DNA of 64,000 bases, from the NCBI GenBank assembly GCA_021787735.1, contig JAJYLL010000004.1, forward strand, positions 1 through 64,000, read 5' to 3'. The notes below the pieces were generated by a model. The model was not told where the DNA came from, did not search any database, and saw only the letters and a program-made list of their open reading frames with translations. The stretch is from Acidobacteriota bacterium. GTDB taxonomy: Bacteria; Acidobacteriota; Terriglobia; UBA7540. A program made the translations under genes and the position numbers. Below are positions 1 to 7,649 of this stretch, piece by piece. How positions within the stretch are numbered: the stretch's first letter is position 1; each line of letters starts with the position of its first letter.

Positions 1-347
1 AGCAGCCGCTCGCGGTTCTTCGAGAACACCGTGAAGTCCCAGATCGGGTCGTCCCTGTTCAAGCCCACAAACCAGCGGAACAGCAGGTTGTAATCCAACT
101 GCTCCATCAGCAGGCGCTCGCTGCGTACCGAATAGAGGCACTGCAACAGCAGCGCCCGCAGCAGTTTCTCGGGCGGGATCGAGGGCCGTCCGCCCGTCGC
201 GCACATGGCCCCGAACCGCGGCGAGAGGCGTTTCAGCACCGTATCCACCATCTGGCGAATCGGCGGCAAGGGGTGGTTGGCCGGAACCCGCTGCTCCGGA
301 GAAAGATAGCTGAACATCGCGCCTTGCTGAAGATCAGCACCACGCAT
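1..347 (-). CDS. IS5/IS1182-type transposase, N-terminal part (runs off window)
   Basis: The first 115 codons of a transposase are visible and the rest lies outside the window. The protein opens MRGADLQQGAMFSYLSPEQ and continues with VPANHPLPPIRQMVD and GRPSIPPEKLLRALLLQ. This is the DUF772-type N-terminal domain of IS5/IS1182-group transposases. The later stretch RWFVGLNRDDPIWDFTVFSK leads toward the DDE catalytic domain, which is not included. A strong AGGAGG ribosome-binding site at 355-360 sits 7 bases before the ATG. Completeness cannot be judged. The element's terminus is probably near 440, where a neighbouring regulator gene is interrupted. Confidence 0.9.
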   Translation of the reverse strand, partial: MRGADLQQGAMFSYLSPEQRVPANHPLPPIRQMVDTVLKRLSPRFGAMCATGGRPSIPPEKLLRALLLQCLYSVRSERLLMEQLDYNLLFRWFVGLNRDDPIWDFTVFSKNRERL

Positions 348-421
348 GAGGTTTCCTCCTTTGAAATCCTTCAAATAGGTTATCCCTCATCGGGCATTGT
401 TAAAACAGACACACATCCCGA

Positions 422-441
422 CTTTTTCATCAGCCTGCTAG
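422..441. repeat. probable terminus of the IS element
   Basis: The bases CTTTTTCATCAGCCTGCTA at 422-440 lie exactly where the reading frame of the adjacent winged-helix regulator loses homology. After HVFAHRNN the frame reads only LAG and stops. The terminus is inferred from this junction and the adjacent transposase; the other end of the element lies outside the window, so the inverted repeat cannot be confirmed. Confidence 0.5.
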
Positions 442-1019
442 GTTGTTCCTGTGGGCAAACACATGCCCCTGGTCCCTTGCCCGGATGAGCTGCACGTTGA
501 CTCCCACGTGACCGTCGCTGCGCCGGACGGTGCCTTCCACAATGTAATCAACCCCCAACTCCCGCGTAATACGCGCCACGTCCTTGTGACTGCCCTTGTA
601 GCGCATAGCGGTGGTACGGGCAATCACGGCCAGGTGCTTGGGCGCCGAGTTGACAAAAGGCAACACTAGCAGGCGAATTCGTGGCACTGGCTCCGGGGTG
701 GCTTCCGAAATACCTGCCAGAAAGCGATAACCGTGTTTGGGCAACGTCCCAATTGAGTGGGGAGGTCAGCTGAGTCGTTCAGCGCCTCCTGCAGTCGTGC
801 GATCGCAGCGTTGAGGTTGTTGTCGAAATCGACAAACACCTCTTCCCGCCACAAACGCCGATACAGTTCCTCGCGGGTGACAACTTCTGCCGGATGTTCG
901 AGCAGCGAAGCCAGGACCTGGAAAGATTTTCCGCGGAGCTTGACTCGCGCCCCGCGTTTGTAGAGTTGGCCCGAATCCCGGTCGACTTCGAAACAATCGA
1001 AGTGAACCCTGCCGGTCAC
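430..1019 (-). pseudogene. winged-helix/TolB-type transcriptional regulator, disrupted
   Basis: The 5' part (1019 down to about 755) encodes an OmpR/CadC-type winged helix: FDCFEVDRDSGQLYKRG, LRGKSFQVLASLLEHP, then REELYRRLW and NNLNAAIARLQEALNDSA. The expected continuation, LPKHGYRFLAG, is present but in another frame, so there is a frameshift near 745-760. The second part carries RLLVLPFVN, then jumps to VIARTTAMRYKG and ELGVDYIVEGTVRR. This is the TolB-like amino-terminal region, but about 25 residues usually found after LPF are missing. Homology stops near 441 at the putative IS end. Three lesions (frameshift, internal deletion, truncation) make this a decayed gene. Intact relatives are acidobacterial regulators with TolB and TPR modules. 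Confidence 0.8.
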
Positions 1020-1245
1020 GTGAAGTCTCCGGCGGACCTTATAACTGCAGAATACGCCCGGCCGATTCCTGAGTCAGGGGCCGTGTTTTCTATGGGATAC
1101 ACATTATGAAAAAATTAGGATGGAATGGAGCGGCCGTCTATTGCCCCCTCGCGCCAGGTTGGACTAGGTTGCAAGTATCGGCAACTCCATCCGGATTCGC
1201 CCCAATTCCCAACAGACCTGTCCGCGACGGCAGGGGGAGGAACGT

Positions 1246-2061
1246 ATGGCCAGACCAATTCGTCATTTAACGCTGGGACTTTGTCTGGTGATTCTTTGTA
1301 TGCTGTGCGGCTTTGGTAGGGGTTCGGGCCCCACCACACCCAGCGAGAGTAACGTCGTGTCTGTTTCCCTCACGGAGCACTCGTTGACTCTGTCTGGGGA
1401 CGAAACCCATCAATTCTCTGCCAATGTGACGGGATCGTCGAACACCAATGTTATATGGAGCGTTTCCGGGTGCGAGAGCAATACCTGCGGGTCCATCAGC
1501 ACAACAAGTCTGTATACGGCACCAGCACTTGTTTCGACCAAACTCGGGGGAACCATCACTGCCGCCGCAGAGGCTGATTCAAGCAGGGTTGATCAAGCAG
1601 CAGTCGTGCTGATGCCGATCATAGTTACGATCTCACCGACGGAAACATGGATTGCCCCCGACACCACGCAGGTGTTCACGGCTTTCGTCCAATACGACCA
1701 CCTCAACGCCGGCGTCACTTGGGCCATGGACTCGGCATGCTCCGATAACTGCGGCACGCGGAGCAATGTTGCCTCCACATCCGTCACGTACACGGCTCCG
1801 GCCAGAGCGTCTGATTCTGCCCCACTGAAACTTACTGGAAGTTCGGTGTCGGATCCGAGCAGGAAGGCGGAAACAAATATCACGCTCGCGGCCGCAGGCG
1901 GAATGGCTGAAGGTGACTATGCTTTCCTCTTCAAAAGTAGCGGCGATTGCAGCAGAGATTCGTCTGCATCCCGCGCGCGTTTTGCGGCCCCAACCCGGCG
2001 ATCACGATCGGCGAAATTTATCCAAATGGCGCGGACCGATGCGCCCGGTCTGGGAAGCTGA
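1246..2061 (+). CDS. secreted Ig-like repeat protein, probably truncated
   Basis: A 271-residue product with a strong ribosome-binding site (GGGGGAGG, 7 bases before ATG). Residues 5-25 form a hydrophobic signal segment (HLTLGLCLVILCMLCGF). Two bacterial Ig-like units follow, roughly residues 38-125 and 126-220. Each has a VTWSV-like strand, a cysteine pair (SGCESNTCG and SACSDNCG) and a terminal YTAP motif, a layout common in acidobacterial surface proteins. Such proteins often continue with a GDYAFLF domain. Here GDYAFLFKSS begins that domain, but the next 40 residues are Arg/Ser-rich and unlike it, which suggests a frameshift near 1935 and loss of the C-terminal domain. Role probably extracellular binding or adhesion; no catalytic motif seen. 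Confidence 0.7.
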   Translation: MARPIRHLTLGLCLVILCMLCGFGRGSGPTTPSESNVVSVSLTEHSLTLSGDETHQFSANVTGSSNTNVIWSVSGCESNTCGSISTTSLYTAPALVSTKLGGTITAAAEADSSRVDQAAVVLMPIIVTISPTETWIAPDTTQVFTAFVQYDHLNAGVTWAMDSACSDNCGTRSNVASTSVTYTAPARASDSAPLKLTGSSVSDPSRKAETNITLAAAGGMAEGDYAFLFKSSGDCSRDSSASRARFAAPTRRSRSAKFIQMARTDAPGLGS

Positions 2062-2390
2062 AACCGCCTGCTTTACCAACAGGTAACCTGGTATTCAACC
2101 CACAAGAGAAGTGCAGCAAACACGCATTTCCTGTTATCGCTTTGAATCGAAAAACCGTGCCGTTCCCCGTTCAGCCCACCGCTTGCCATTTAGCGCCATT
2201 GCCGTAATCAGATGATTAAACAACCCTTAGCGGCACATCATTCAGTGTAAGGCGATTTCCGGCCATGCGCTGATTCTCTCCCTCCCGTTGCAAAAAGGGC
2301 GCTGGTTCCATACCTCTCCAATGGTTGTAGTACCTATGGACTATTGCAGGCCAAACTGTTTACTGTTTCAATATGCCGTGGGAGGGAGAC
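2062..2390. other. intergenic region, nothing identified
   Basis: About 330 bases between the Ig-like gene and the next small gene. No convincing open frame, RNA structure or promoter was recognised. It may hold the lost 3' end of the Ig-like gene. Confidence 0.4.
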
Positions 2391-2771
2391 ATGGTGAACC
2401 CAAATGGAAAGATCGCAGTAATTTCGAGCTCAGATTTTGATTGGACCGCCGAGATCCAGTACAAAGAAACACTGGAAACCCTCGACGACGCCGTCCGCTA
2501 CGCCAGCAGGCATGGTTTTAATATGATCGTAAAGTACAATATGGCCGCCGGTGTGCACTTTGACGTGATGCACGACCCCAACCTGCGTCCGGCATCTGAC
2601 ATCGGAGCTGACACAGTTGATACGGTCGAGATGGTCCCCGTGATCATCGAACCGGAACGTCATGGATGGGTCCATCTCTTGTCCGAGAGGTTGGTCAAGC
2701 TTGCCGGGCGAATCGGTGCCACTGCGAGCCCCATGCCAGAGCCCCGCAGCCAGGCCGTCGCAACAAAATAA
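2391..2771 (+). CDS. conserved-looking small hypothetical protein
   Basis: A 126-residue soluble protein that I do not recognise. The ATG at 2391 is chosen over the in-frame ATG at 2373 because GGAGGGAG sits just before it. The N-terminal half (IAVISSSDFDWTAEIQYKE, TLDDAVRYASRHGFNMIVK) looks like an alternating alpha/beta fold. The C-terminal 40 residues are basic and proline-rich and may be disordered. No signal peptide, membrane segment or metal-binding motif is visible. It stands alone and is followed by a GC-rich hairpin that may end its transcript. Confidence 0.55.
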   Translation: MVNPNGKIAVISSSDFDWTAEIQYKETLETLDDAVRYASRHGFNMIVKYNMAAGVHFDVMHDPNLRPASDIGADTVDTVEMVPVIIEPERHGWVHLLSERLVKLAGRIGATASPMPEPRSQAVATK

Positions 2772-2799
2772 CCGCATGCCGTAAGGGAGGAGTACCGGC

Positions 2800-2824
2800 G
2801 CGGGCCTCCGATTGTGAGGCCCGC
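2800..2824 (+). terminator. GC-rich hairpin after the small hypothetical gene
   Basis: A perfect 9-bp stem, GCGGGCCTC (2800-2808) with GAGGCCCGC (2816-2824), and a 7-base loop, 29 bases after the stop codon. No U-tract follows, so intrinsic termination is not assured. Confidence 0.45.
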
Positions 2825-3037
2825 CGCCTCGACCTGCCGGCGCGGCATCCACCCAACATCCCCGTAAACGCTGGCCGCTGATGCTGCCTGCAATTCCCAC
2901 CGATCGCCGAGGCAAGCTCAAAATTCCGTAGACCGCACACAATACCACGGCGCAGTGCTTGCCTCGGTAATTCCATCCCTGTAGCAAATCATCCTGGTTC
3001 TGTGGAAAACTCGCCGCCAACCTCCGATTGCTGGTCT

Positions 3038-3901
3038 TTAGATGCCGTAACCGGACTTCGGCTGCCAAGCGGACGAGAGGGTCTGCTGGTCGAAGCCTGC
3101 GAAAACTTCACCCGTGGTGGCGTAGCGGTAGAGTGCGGTGAGGAATATCCCGTGTGTCGACGCGCTGACGACCGAGAGGAAAATAAAGTAGATGATCATG
3201 GTGCAGCCGCCGACCGTGACTCCGATACCGCCAAAAAGGGCGCCGCCAAGGAGCGGGAGAGCGATTCCCGGCAGGGCCAGTAGGAAAAAAATCAGTCCAA
3301 AGCTAAAAGTCCCCACCACCTCCTCGCCCCAGTTCTTACGGAAAAGTTGCGCCGAGCGGCTAAATGCCTCGACGGGCCCCAGATTTTCAAACGCCAGCAC
3401 AGGGACCACAAAGAATGTGGCCAGAGTCCAGGCCATGCCCGCCAGCCCCGCCACAAGTTTCCCGACCAGGCTGGAGCGTTCCTCAATCGCGCGCAGGATC
3501 ATGCCGACCGTTGCCGCCACCAGCGCCCACTCGAAGATGACGCCCAGCCGGTTCCACGCGGCCCGCAGGCCGTCGCGCACAGTGGGATCGCCGCCCTCCA
3601 GTCGAATCCATGCCGCGCTCACCAGTGCGGTATTGAAAAAGATGATCACAAAATAGTTCGCCAGGTAGAACACAAACATGGCGCCAACAATCAGGTTGTT
3701 GCTCGGGTGCCAGCTTCCCTGCTCGGCAATGGCTGCCTTGATCTGCGGGTAATAGAAGAATCCGCTGCCCGCCAGGAGCGAGGCCGTAACAGACACGCAG
3801 GAAATTGCCGAAAGCACCGGCAACAGCATCAACTCTTCGTCTTCGCGCAGAATGCCAAAACTTTGCTTCACCAGTTCCCATGTGTTGCCAATCTTCCCCA
3901 T
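3038..3901 (-). CDS. DUF6159-like multi-pass membrane protein
   Basis: A 287-residue integral membrane protein. The ATG at 3901 is preferred over the upstream GTG at 3919 because AAGGAGAGG lies directly before it. The N-terminus MGKIGNTWELVKQSFGILR is the amphipathic opening seen in DUF6159 proteins. Hydrophobic segments follow at about residues 28-52, 73-100, 131-150, 158-180, 206-235 and 240-268. The acidic residues of GRAAWN-like helices and FRKNWGEEVVGT lie between them. The family is widespread, but its function is unknown; transporter or membrane-organising roles are guesses. It stands alone, 135 bases from the sigma/membrane gene pair on the same strand. Confidence 0.75.
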   Translation of the reverse strand: MGKIGNTWELVKQSFGILREDEELMLLPVLSAISCVSVTASLLAGSGFFYYPQIKAAIAEQGSWHPSNNLIVGAMFVFYLANYFVIIFFNTALVSAAWIRLEGGDPTVRDGLRAAWNRLGVIFEWALVAATVGMILRAIEERSSLVGKLVAGLAGMAWTLATFFVVPVLAFENLGPVEAFSRSAQLFRKNWGEEVVGTFSFGLIFFLLALPGIALPLLGGALFGGIGVTVGGCTMIIYFIFLSVVSASTHGIFLTALYRYATTGEVFAGFDQQTLSSAWQPKSGYGI

Positions 3902-4037
3902 CGTTCCTCTCCTTTTCACCAGTTGTTTGGCTGCGCAAACTGTCGGTCGGCGGCACGAATTGTGACATTGTAACGCCCGCGCCCGCTCTGCGAGAGAGGA
4001 TTGCGAGATGGCGAAGGCGATTCATGGCCGCCCACAC

Positions 4038-4388
4038 TCATCTTGACGCCCACCGCGTCGAGAGCGTCACCAAGATCAGGCACAGCGTCAGTGCCAGGAG
4101 GCTCCAGCCAACCGCCTCAATCACCGGAAACCACCACGCAGGCAGGCTCGCAAACGGGCTCGCAAAGCTGCTCTGAAGAAGCTGATCAAGAGCAAAGGAG
4201 AGCAAACACACCGCCGAAACGCCAGCAGCGGCCAGCCCCGGCAGCGCGTGCTTCCAGGGAAAAGGGATCGGCGCGGGCGTGGCGGCATCCGAACGAATAG
4301 TTTCCATGACGGACGCTGCCACCCCTGAGGAAGGGAGGATGTCATCGTCGCGCGAACTTAGAATGCGATCGAGATCGTCGTTTGTCAT
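4038..4388 (-). CDS. small two-helix membrane protein coupled to the ECF sigma factor (putative anti-sigma)
   Basis: A 116-residue protein whose ATG overlaps the stop codon of the preceding sigma-factor gene (ATGA, 4385-4388), so the two are translationally coupled. The cytoplasmic N-terminus MTNDDLDRILSSRDDDILPS is acidic. Two hydrophobic segments follow, around residues 48-70 and 86-112. No HxxxCxxC zinc-finger motif is present. The position and the short acidic N-terminal tail suggest a non-zinc anti-sigma factor that holds the sigma factor at the membrane. This is inferred from the gene pairing alone. Confidence 0.65.
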   Translation of the reverse strand: MTNDDLDRILSSRDDDILPSSGVAASVMETIRSDAATPAPIPFPWKHALPGLAAAGVSAVCLLSFALDQLLQSSFASPFASLPAWWFPVIEAVGWSLLALTLCLILVTLSTRWASR

Positions 4389-4951
4389 CGGGCATGCTCC
4401 AGGCCGAAGGCACCGAGAATCTTTGTAGGTTTATGCCGGCGGATGTTTCGACCCCTGGACATCCTCGCCTTGACGGTCCCATCAGGCAATCGAAGGCTTC
4501 GCGCAGCGGCTGCGATGTCCATGCCGTAAAAATAGTAAAGAATAATCGCCTCGCGGTATCGGGCAGGAAGAGCAAGCACGGCCTCCCGGACAATACGGTC
4601 CCGCTCATCCTCCAGAAGCCCGCGGTCTGTGGCGCGTAGCTCTCTGATTTCCGCCATACCGTCCAGCGAAACTGTATTAGGCGGAATGCGGCGTACCTCT
4701 GAGCAATACAGGTCCGTTGCCAGGGCAAAGAGCCCGGTTGAGGAGGCTGACTCCCTCCGCCACTTTCCAAGTGACCCGTAAGCGCGCAAGAACGCCCCCT
4801 GCGCCATTTCCTCGGCCCGCCCGCGGTCAAGGCAGAACCGATAAGCCAGGCTGACGAGCGGCCCTTGCCAGCGGCGGACAATGCTTTCGAATGCGGAGAC
4901 GTCCCCAGCCTGTACCCGCTCAACGTCGGCCTGGTCCTCGGCAGCGCTCAC
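4385..4951 (-). CDS. ECF-type RNA polymerase sigma factor
   Basis: About 188 residues if translation starts at the GTG at 4951; the frame stays open to 5062 and the start is uncertain. Region 2 is clear: DVSAFESIVRRWQGPLVSLA, then GRAEEMAQGAFLRAYGSLGK. Region 4 is LPARYREAIILYYFYGMDI followed by the helix-turn-helix RLPDGTVKARMSRGRN. There is no region 3, as expected for the ECF class. It is co-transcribed and overlaps with a small membrane protein that is probably its anti-sigma factor. Region 2 reads AEEMAQGAF where most ECF factors have AEDLxQExF, so the core-binding surface is somewhat divergent. Confidence 0.85.
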   Translation of the reverse strand: MSAAEDQADVERVQAGDVSAFESIVRRWQGPLVSLAYRFCLDRGRAEEMAQGAFLRAYGSLGKWRRESASSTGLFALATDLYCSEVRRIPPNTVSLDGMAEIRELRATDRGLLEDERDRIVREAVLALPARYREAIILYYFYGMDIAAAARSLRLPDGTVKARMSRGRNIRRHKPTKILGAFGLEHAR

Positions 4952-5106
4952 CCATGATCGTCCGTGGGCATGACCATCTCGGACGTGGAACGGTTGCAAT
5001 CTATTCCGCCTCCTTGCCACCTCAAAAAAAATGCAACCGATATTCCCGCTGGTCTGTCCCACTGTATGCAGCGGACATTCCGCGCAGGGGAGGCTCCTAA
5101 AAAAGC

Positions 5107-5290
5107 AGCTCCGCCTCCATAACAGGGGCGCCGTTTGCTCGACAATGCCTCGCCGGCCTTTCGATCTTATCTTCTACGAGGCTTACCGCAGCGAACACCA
5201 TGTCAAACGCCACGAAGTCCACCTGAAATCAACAAAGGGACTCGCGAGATTTCCGATTTACAAGGATGTGAAGATCGCCAAGGGCTGGCG
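5107..5290 (+). pseudogene. GIY-YIG nuclease-like fragment
   Basis: The translated segment LHNRGAVCST then RRPFDLIFYEAYRSEHHVKR and HEVHLKSTKGLARF matches the second half of small GIY-YIG (YhbQ/UvrC-like) endonuclease proteins. The N-terminal GIY and YIG strands and the catalytic Arg are absent; only unrelated sequence lies upstream. It is therefore a remnant with no expected nuclease activity. Confidence 0.6.
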
Positions 5291-5423
5291 CAATTGCACT
5301 CCGGCCTGATCCGCCAACAAGATAAAGCCCAACTTAGTGCTCGTGTATGGCAAGGAGGAACCGCGTCGCGAGGGCCGGCAAAAGTGACAGCTATCAGAGT
5401 CGAAGCAACCTCGCCTCTTCACG

Positions 5424-7157
5424 CTAGATTTTGAGCAAGACAAATAACACCACCACCAGGCCAACGCTTAGCGCCGATCCGATCAGGAGGCCCTTCAAGT
5501 CTTCCCTATAAGCTTTAAGAAAGCCGACTCCACAGGCTCCTTCCCTGAGAGAAAATAAATTGACCAGCAGCAACTGGCGCCCATTTTCCGCCGCTTGGCG
5601 CCGGACCTCCAAGTTCGCTCCGTTCAGTTCCAGTTTCGCCGAGTTGTTGACGCAATCGGCACTCGCCTCGAGATGGGCCTCCGCAGCCACGTCCGATGGG
5701 GTCTGCAGATTCGCAAAAAACTGAACGGTCTGGTGTTCTGCTTCTGGTCGGGTCAGGAGGCTGACAAGAACCAGGGTAACCATCCCCGCCAGGAGTGCAA
5801 CCAGGAAAATGTTGGGATCCCAAAAATCCAGCCGCTCGTTCTTCCAACTGTAGAGGAAGAAATTCGTCGCCAGCGCCACCAGCAGGCTACTCACCGCTCC
5901 CCAGCGGTTAGCACGCTTCCACGTGAGGCCCATCACGATGCTTATCCCCACGTAAGTCGCCATTGTCTCTGTCAGCAGGAAAGAATACAGAACCCTCTTG
6001 ATGAAGAATATGGCATAAACAATAGCAATCAGCACCGCAATGAAACCGCTAAGACGGCCTACCCAGAGGTAGTGGCGATCCGGCCGCCCCCGAATCAGTC
6101 GGCGGCGATAGAAGCCCTGCGTGAACATCGCCCCGCTGTCCACCATCAGAGCGGCGCAACTCGCCAGGCTTGCCCCCATGACGCTGGCCATCAGCAAGCC
6201 ACGAAAACCGGGAGACAGCAGGTGCTCGCAAGCGAATCCGAATGCGTCTTCCGGGTCGCGGAGACCGTGTGCGCCGAAAAGCCCTTGTTTGACGAACACA
6301 ACCACCATCAGGCCTACCAGCGCCCATCCGATGGTGCATACGCGCTTGACGTAGTTTCCGTGGAACATACCGACACGGCAAGCTCGTTCGTTCTCCCCTG
6401 TCCCTACAGCAGCCATCATGTGAGGCTGAGCCATGATTCCAATCAAGCCGTTGATTGTCAGCATCAGGATAAACCAGGGACCGATTCCTTTTGGCGTAGC
6501 CAGGGAAAATTCGTAGGACGGGAGCGCGTGCTTCATCCCATGCAACCCTCCAATCAAACTCCAGCCGAGTGGGATCAGCATAAACGAAAGCACAATGATC
6601 AAAAGACCATGGACACAATCGCTCCACGCGGAGGCAATAAGTCCGCCGACAAAACTATATAAGATAAAAATGGCTGCCAGCCCCAACACGATATGGTTAA
6701 CCGTGTAGCCACCACCCAGCATCTCATTCAGGATTTTTGCCGCGCCTTTCAGGATGCTTGCAATGTTGATCGTAAAGAAGACAAAGGCAAAGATAATGTA
6801 AAGGCCCGACATTCCTGCCCCGTAACGGTCCTCAATCATCTCAGCCGTAGTCGTCCGGCGCACGCGGCGGAAGACTGGCCCCATAATCCAGTAAAAGGGT
6901 GTGGCAAAGAGGTTCTTCCACTGATACCAGATGGCCGAAATCCCGGAGGAATACACGGCACCTGCGAGGCTTACAGGCATGTCGGAGTGTGTTCCGACAC
7001 CGAAGCTCTGAGCGATCATCAGCAGCTTGCCGAACTTTCGCCTGCCCATAAAGTAGCCATCGGTGTCCTTGGCTTTAAGGCTCGCCACAACTCCGATGAC
7101 CGCCAGCACTACAAAGTAGCCGGCTACAACCAGCCAATCCAGACCGCTAATCTGCAT
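5424..7157 (-). CDS. sodium:solute symporter (SSS/SSF family)
   Basis: A 577-residue multi-pass membrane transporter. It opens GLDWLVVAGYFVVLAVIGV, typical of the first SSF helix, followed by DTDGYFMGRRKFGKLLMIAQ, the conserved segment between helices 1 and 2. SAWSDCVHGLLIIVLSFMLI corresponds to the conserved middle-helix signature. The C-terminal 110 residues contain a soluble stretch (FANLQTPSDVAAEAHLEASA) and a last helix. The family imports sugars, sialic acids, amino acids or carboxylates with Na+; the substrate cannot be read from sequence. The nearby glycosidases and RhaT-family permease suggest a sugar. GGTGG precedes the ATG. Confidence 0.9.
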   Translation of the reverse strand: MQISGLDWLVVAGYFVVLAVIGVVASLKAKDTDGYFMGRRKFGKLLMIAQSFGVGTHSDMPVSLAGAVYSSGISAIWYQWKNLFATPFYWIMGPVFRRVRRTTTAEMIEDRYGAGMSGLYIIFAFVFFTINIASILKGAAKILNEMLGGGYTVNHIVLGLAAIFILYSFVGGLIASAWSDCVHGLLIIVLSFMLIPLGWSLIGGLHGMKHALPSYEFSLATPKGIGPWFILMLTINGLIGIMAQPHMMAAVGTGENERACRVGMFHGNYVKRVCTIGWALVGLMVVVFVKQGLFGAHGLRDPEDAFGFACEHLLSPGFRGLLMASVMGASLASCAALMVDSGAMFTQGFYRRRLIRGRPDRHYLWVGRLSGFIAVLIAIVYAIFFIKRVLYSFLLTETMATYVGISIVMGLTWKRANRWGAVSSLLVALATNFFLYSWKNERLDFWDPNIFLVALLAGMVTLVLVSLLTRPEAEHQTVQFFANLQTPSDVAAEAHLEASADCVNNSAKLELNGANLEVRRQAAENGRQLLLVNLFSLREGACGVGFLKAYREDLKGLLIGSALSVGLVVVLFVLLKI

Positions 7158-7649
7158 ACTAAATTTCCACCACCTGGTTGAAGTAAGTGCACTTCGGCAG
7201 AGCCGAATACCGCGCGATCGCAGGCTCTCTTAAATTAGCCTGCTAGGCATCCCTCACGATCGCCATCGAGGGGAACCGCTCTTGTCTTTTAACACAAGGC
7301 AAAAATCAATGCACAAACGATACCAGAACCACTGAATTTTCGCTAGCTTCACAGCCAAGTCGGCACCAGTTTGGGAATAAAGGGTGATGACAGCGTGCGA
7401 CTGCATTTGGGGCGCACTGAAAGGCAGGCAACATCAGAATTGATCTGCACCAGAAATACCGGAGTGCGAACCTTCTGTCACCTGATCTTTCGTGCAAGGT
7501 CCCGGTAACCATCCATCGGCAAGCACCAGGCACGGGGCAAATCAGAGTGCCTAGCGTGAAGATTTACTCCGTACTTGTACTGAATCAGTAGGAGTCAGCG
7601 CTATATCGAAGCGGGTTACGTCTTCCTCCTGGCGTAAGTGCTCCTCGGC
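7158..7649. other. intergenic region with a short IS-end-like motif
   Basis: About 490 bases without a supported gene. It contains AGCCTGCTAGG at 7237-7247, identical to 11 bases at the putative IS terminus (432-442). No terminator, RNA gene or promoter was recognised. Confidence 0.4.

Noticed and set aside
1106-1273. Short plus-strand frame starting MKKLGWNG
   Set aside because: About 55 codons, no homology and overlap with the Ig-like gene's start region in another frame.
5595-6662. 355-codon plus-strand frame opposite the SSS symporter
   Set aside because: It is the antisense of a confident transporter gene, has no recognisable motif and no good ribosome-binding site.
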